The notes under the pieces: generated by a model | The model's database searches: none | What the model was told of the DNA's origin: nothing | Seen by the model: the letters and a program-made list of their open reading frames with translations, nothing else | Program-made: the position numbers and the translations under genes | DNA from: Morella rubra | Taxonomy: Eukaryota; Streptophyta; Magnoliopsida; Fagales; Myricaceae | DNA: 64,000 nucleotides | NCBI GenBank assembly: GCA_003952965.2 | Contig: CM025849.1 | Location: 8,696,058-8,760,057 of the forward strand | Reading direction: 5' to 3' | In this document: one piece after another, positions 59,308 to 64,000 of the stretch | Layout of the letters: every line of letters starts with the position of its first letter | Position numbering within the stretch: the stretch's first letter is position 1

Positions 59308-62300
59308 TGTAACACCCCGACCCTCTAAATATTCTTAATAATCTTAATTTTCCTTAATAATTTTCATTAGTAAATTTTATTTTGTTAAATTTGGATTTAA
59401 TTATTAGTAAATATTCTAAAATACATAGAAATAGTTCTATATATCCAAAAATTATTATAAAAATATCCTCATTCTTGTCTTTTCAAGCTCTTTCATGTCA
59501 TTACTTATTTTTATCATGTCAGTGCCCTGATAATTTCATAAAATATTTTTTTGTAAGCTGGAAAAGACAATTTTGCCCTTAAAGCTTGTTTTTAGCCTAT
59601 TTTCTTCTAGAAAACCCTATTTTCATCCAATCTTTTTGCTTGACATGTTTTATTTCATTATTTTCTTGATCAATAGGATCTAATTGAGTGATTCCATGCC
59701 TTGTTTGAATTTTTTTCTTAGAAATTTTATTTTTAATTAGGGTATTGGGCTTGAATTACATTGTTTTATGCAATTAGGCCTAAAAATCATAACTTTTTGG
59801 GCCCAGCTCAAGCTCATTCGTCCTGCCTTGGCCCAGTAGCGATCCAGCATCTCCTTTGACCAAGAGAAACCAGTCAAACCCATGGTTTTATTTTATAATC
59901 ATTAGATATCCAAAAACCACTATCCACATGTTTTATTCTAGGGAGCTGCCGCCCAAGCCAACCTCTGCTGAGCGTATGCTTGCATAGATGTCCTAGGCTA
60001 GTGTTAGACAAGATGATTGTGCCCTATTAACCCTAGACATCTTAGACCTTAACCCTAGATGAACCCTAGTTAGCAACTAGTATAAATACCCAGCATGTGT
60101 GAGGTTTTTCCTCACTGATCTGGTCGACAGCCTTAGAGAGAGGGAGAGGGTGCTTGAGACCTTGAGAAGAAGTTGAAGACTGAAGAGAGAAAGGGAGATT
60201 CTAGCCGATTGAAGTTCTAAGGTGATCTTGAAGGAATTTTGAGAAAATCTTGATGTTCATTCGAAATTCCTGTGCTTTGATCTTATTCTGATGATATTTG
60301 ATGTTTCCATGATGTTTTATGTAGGATTTGTGATTAGTAAAGCTTGAGAAGATTAATCAAGGTAAGGGTTTGTTTTGCATGTTTTTGGTGATTTTAGTAT
60401 CTTGATGATTTAGGCTATGTACATGCAATTTTTTGATCTGGAACATGTTATTAGGTTGATTATATGCTAGATGAATGATCAATTTGATTTGATGTTGGAA
60501 GATTTTGGAGAATTAGAGTAATTATGGAGATTAGGTCATTTTACTCCTTTTGAAGAAATTATGTTAATTTTTATGAATTTATTTTGCATGGCTCGGTTTT
60601 AGGACTCCTAAGAGGTGTTAGAAACATGTAGGATTGATTTGGTGTAATTATTTACGCGGAAATTTGAAGATATGCTTAATTAGGTCAAAACTAGCTTAGT
60701 TTAGCTTATTTCTTGATAACAGTGTACTTGGGTACGTTAATTATATGGTATACGACATTATTTTGATCTGAAATTATGAGACATGAACTTAGGCATCCTT
60801 AGGAGCCTCCAGTTTAAATTTCGTGATTTTTGGAGTCATAATGAATTTGTTATGAATATTTGAAGTTGCATTCAAAATCTGTACTTTTGTTAAAACGGAT
60901 CTGTTTGTATGATTTCGAACTGGGCTTGTTTGTATGACTTGTATGTTATTTTCATGGGCTTATTGGCTGGTGTTTTGGCCAAGCTTTGGGCTCGGATGGG
61001 GAGGTTCAAAGTTTGACACATAAAGACTTTAAGCCCTATTTTTAAGGCCCACATGTTGGACCTCTTTTTATTTTTTTGGACTGGTCTAGTGGCCCATTAT
61101 AGCCACTGATCATTTAAGAAAATGGGATTGACAGCAAGCCCAAAGTGCAAGTCCACATTTGACTTAAATTATTAACCTTTGACCTTTGACCTAGGTTTGA
61201 CTAATGAAGATCAGTTCACTTAATTTTATAAATTTTGGCAAGATAATTTCAGATTCTTATCTTGGTATTTATTCAGGAAATAAATGCATATTTATAGAGT
61301 ATTTTGTAAAGAGGACATGGAAAAAGGGAAAGGATATATTCTTGGAGAATATATCGAGTTATAAAGTTTTGGATGACTGGATGTCATATTGCATTTGCAT
61401 CGAAAATATTAACAGAATGACGTCCTTTTATTATAATGTTTATATGGAGGTGACGGTACCAATCACCGGAGAGTGCAACCATTACTACAAGGTAGGATGG
61501 CCCCGGAGTAGAAGGCAGTTGGGCCTTTACTCATGTCCTAGGACAGCAAAATGTCTAGGACTGTCCTAAAGTGCAGGGGAGAACGGATGCACAACCCTGG
61601 CCACTGGGATGATACAGACGGATTTGTAAGGAAATGTTGCCATTAAAAGAGAAGAAAAGATAAGTGCATTGCATACCGTATGTTGCATTATTGCCTGTAT
61701 ATATGGTAATTATATACTGCATGACTGCGTGCTGCATCCTGTATCTGCTTACTATTGGTTTAATACATGTTATCTCCGTTATAGAATTGATATTGAACAT
61801 GAATTGTTATTGTCACATGCCTCATTCCCCCTTACTGAGTCCTTAAGACTCACCCCTTTCTCTGGTTATTTTTATATTCCAGATGCCTATCTTCAATTCC
61901 TTTGTAACCTATGATATGATCACCTATACCCTTGTCCTCCATGTTCGTGCCCTGGTGACTGACAACATAGAGGTAATTGTGGACTGTGTGCCCTACCTAA
62001 TCCCGAAAGATCTACCGCTCGAGTTTCCTAAGGAGAACGGTCCCGTAGGAGAGCACCACCGCCACATAGACTGGGTTGACCTCACCGGCTCCTCTGATGA
62101 TGAAGATGAAGACTCCTATTAAATGTTGTTGTTACCTTATATATTCCTTTTATTTACCTGCTTCAGTGTGCTTTGTAAATATTCAAGAACAATAGGGTTA
62201 GAGATGTAATTTGTAGGCTAACCTCTGTAGTCTAATGAACTGTAATCCCTAGTCCCTAACCCCAGCTGCTTGGCGTGTTATTTCTTTTGTTTGTTTTTCT

Positions 62301-62340
62301 TTCTTTTTAATGTTGTTCCTAAGTATCAGTTCGTTACATA
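59308..62340 (+). mobile_element. LTR-like repeat, probable solo LTR or relic, boundaries uncertain
   Basis: It starts TGTAACACCCCGACCC, a hallmark start of long plant LTRs. Inside are features often seen there: a TATA-like TATAAATACCC near 60081 followed by a GA-rich leader, and CCTTACTGAGTCCTTAAGAC near 61831. A frame at 61883-62122 ends in an acidic SSDDEDEDSY. No retrotransposon polyprotein was seen. The 3' border is unclear: TTCGTTACA near 62338 or TGATATCACA at 62890 are candidates, and neither gives a 5-bp duplication with GACTA before 59308. It lies between ECR1-like exon pieces, where exons are missing. Confidence 0.45.
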
Positions 62341-62899
62341 TATAGTAATGACTCGCTTGTGTAATAATTCTTCTACTAACTTAATTTCCATTTTCTCCTG
62401 CTTAAATTCCATATGTAAATTTATTAAGTCTTCCGCTCGTTTTCTCTATAGTTTATAGTTGTCTATGCCCACTTAATCAAGTGGGATGAGGTAATAAATT
62501 ACTTCAGCAATTTGTATTTTCCCTTTGCCAAATTGTTGATTTTTAAACTTCTTTCTGTGTAATCTAAATATCATTTTATTTTTAGGTCCATAGTGGAAAG
62601 GCTTTTGATCCGGATGAATCGGAAGATGTCCAACACTTTCATGATGTCCAAGGACCCCTAAGATCTGGGTGTTGGAGGGCCAAAGTGAACTTGGATGCAT
62701 ATATATTGTAAAAGTCATTTTGTCCTGCCATCAGTAGAAAGGAGCATGGAGCATGGCAGCATTTTGAGTCATTTTAGCCGAGACATTCAATATAGTGTGA
62801 TCTGGAACTAGTTATAACATTGCTGCTGTAAATGAGTAGAATTTTTTGGATATATGGTGTAATTTGGATTGATTTGGATTTGATATCACAGTAGAAATT

Positions 62900-64000
62900 T
62901 GGGCTGTGTTTGAGAGCTGCTTTCAAGGTTAATTTTTGTTTTAGATTTCAAAACATGTTTTAAAGTGATTTTTATTGGAGATAGTAAAAATAGATTTATA
63001 TGTTTGAAATTAGTTTGGAAAGTGTTTTGTATTATATATTTATTTATTGGAGTTCGTGAAAAAATTAGTTTGGAAACTATTTATGTGAACAAATTAAAAT
63101 GAAAACTGTTTTGAAATAAATAATTAATTATTATTGTATAATTATTAAGCCCTGGAAATTTCAGGCCCTGCCACGCTAGGGAGGCTTTGGAAATTCCAGC
63201 CCTGCCACGCGCAAGCCCCGCACGCACTGCCGGGGGGGGGGGGGCACTGGGAATTCCAGCCCCTGTCGTGCGCGTCCCATGTGCAAAGTCTTGGAAATTA
63301 AGAAACATTACTACTTCAATTACAAGTTCAACCATTACATCAAGCTGTTAATGAAGAATCAAGTTCAACCATATCTAAATTACATCATAATTTCCATTTC
63401 TGTTAATGATATGTCAGAAACCACTACTTCAATTACATCAACACTGTTACTGTTAACTAAAATCCAAAATAGACAGTATGTTCTTCTTAGTCTCACTCTT
63501 CTCCTTGGAATTCTTCATCAGCACGCACAACAAATAAAGCTATTTAACACGTTATAACAAAGATCAAAATAGACATATAGACATCATAGTATGCAACTCT
63601 AACCTGTAGATTGATTATATTCCAAATTCAAAAAGGTCAAATCCAAGATTTTCAGGAGCCAAGTTTTGAGATCCCTACAAAATATGTACAAAAAATTATA
63701 GATGGTACTTGATATTTTATACCAATCCCAAAGATATCATATGAATCCCATAATCTTGATAATGTTTTTTCTTTTATTAAATTTCCTGAGTAGCTACACT
63801 ATCTTGAGTTCCAGTTACATAGCCATGCTGAATATCATATACTTCCGTCAATGGAGTTTCACTTGTGTTCAATGTATCTTCTTGCGTTCCATGGCAAGAC
63901 TAAAATAAAATAAAATAAATGTTTCCAATGTGTTACAAAAGCATGAATATAAATAACAAATGTGCAAATGTTTTTAGTAAGCAATGTCAAACACAAAGGT
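62900..64000. other. Non-coding right end of the window
   Basis: 62905-63115 is AT-rich and MITE-like (GGGCTGTGTTTGAGAGC at its left). 63150-63270 is GC-rich with a 14-G run and repeated GGAAATTCCAGCCCTGCCACG words (63152, 63187, 63248). The rest is AT-rich with no gene recognised. Confidence 0.5.

Larger units (their letters stand above)
56618..62640 (+). pseudogene. ECR1: ECR1/UBA3-like (NEDD8-activating E1 catalytic subunit) exon remnants
   Basis: Three pieces in order and strand. 56618-56655 reads IEVANLNRQFLF and ends in the donor CTTCAG|GTACTT. 58892-59094 completes the Arg codon and reads FEDVEKPKAEVAAKHVMERV, then HYCRIEDKELDFYND and LGLDSVEARSYINVVACSFL, ending in the donor CTTG|GTATGG. 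62586-62640 after TTTTTAG reads VHSGKAFDPDESED. All three are consecutive landmarks of ECR1/UBA3, the E1 subunit that adenylates NEDD8/RUB. Missing: the ATP-binding N-terminus (a stop, TGA, stands just before IEV), and the exons between SFL and VHSGK, including the catalytic cysteine. The frame is otherwise clean. The introns hold a solo LTR and an LTR-like repeat. A dead or rearranged copy is most likely; an assembly fault could also remove exons. Confidence 0.75.

Noticed and set aside
1-64000. CRISPR array, operons, riboswitches
   Set aside because: No regularly spaced short repeats; the gene structure is eukaryotic with introns throughout.

Overview
This window is nuclear DNA of a flowering plant, most likely a eudicot, from a draft assembly. 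Genes are split by AT-rich introns with GT..AG borders. All recognisable proteins are plant ones, intergenic DNA is crowded with plant-type transposon relics, and there is an assembly gap of exactly 1,000 N (52682-53681). I cannot name the species.

Layout. (1) 165-7099, +: twelve exons of a nardilysin-like M16 metallopeptidase. Its 5' end lies left of the window and its last ~130 codons are missing. One intron carries a hAT-like element. (2) ~8950-14500: a block unlike the rest (few homopolymers, many CpG, no genes), perhaps an unpolished long-read stretch or a decayed retrotransposon. (3) 19186-20306, +: complete alpha-expansin. (4) 24274-28722, +: complete UDP-xylose-transporter-type nucleotide sugar transporter, with its fourth coding exon tandemly duplicated and one copy frameshifted. 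(5) 31503-31694: orphan first-exon fragment of a mitochondrial Mn superoxide dismutase gene. (6) 34069-38335, +: complete nine-exon nucleotidyltransferase (PAP/OAS1-like, 775 aa), followed by a truncated ribosomal protein eS26 gene (38790-39330). (7) ~42433-50302: a second, scrambled copy of the nucleotidyltransferase/eS26 locus. Parts are inverted, and it is broken by a hAT-like element (44190-44973) and by a 4.7 kb element with 1.1-kb inverted arms (45025-49767), which itself holds a 511-bp Mutator-type MITE with a perfect 9-bp target duplication. (8) ~50500-51000, -: non-LTR retrotransposon remnant. (9) 53682-55723, +: 3' part of an HSL2-like receptor kinase whose extracellular half is lost in the gap. 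(10) 56618-62640, +: remnants of an ECR1/UBA3 (NEDD8-activating E1) gene split by a solo LTR with a 5-bp target duplication and by a second LTR-like repeat.

The genes do not form a pathway. Expansin and the UDP-xylose transporter both serve the cell wall, and HSL2 is known from organ abscission, but their proximity looks accidental. The main interest is structural. A tandem duplication flanked by a shared repeat (31.8-33.1, 41.2-41.9 and 51.8-52.5 kb) produced one intact and one rearranged nucleotidyltransferase locus. The rearranged one is palindromic, so if transcribed it could give double-stranded RNA matching the intact gene. This last point is inference.
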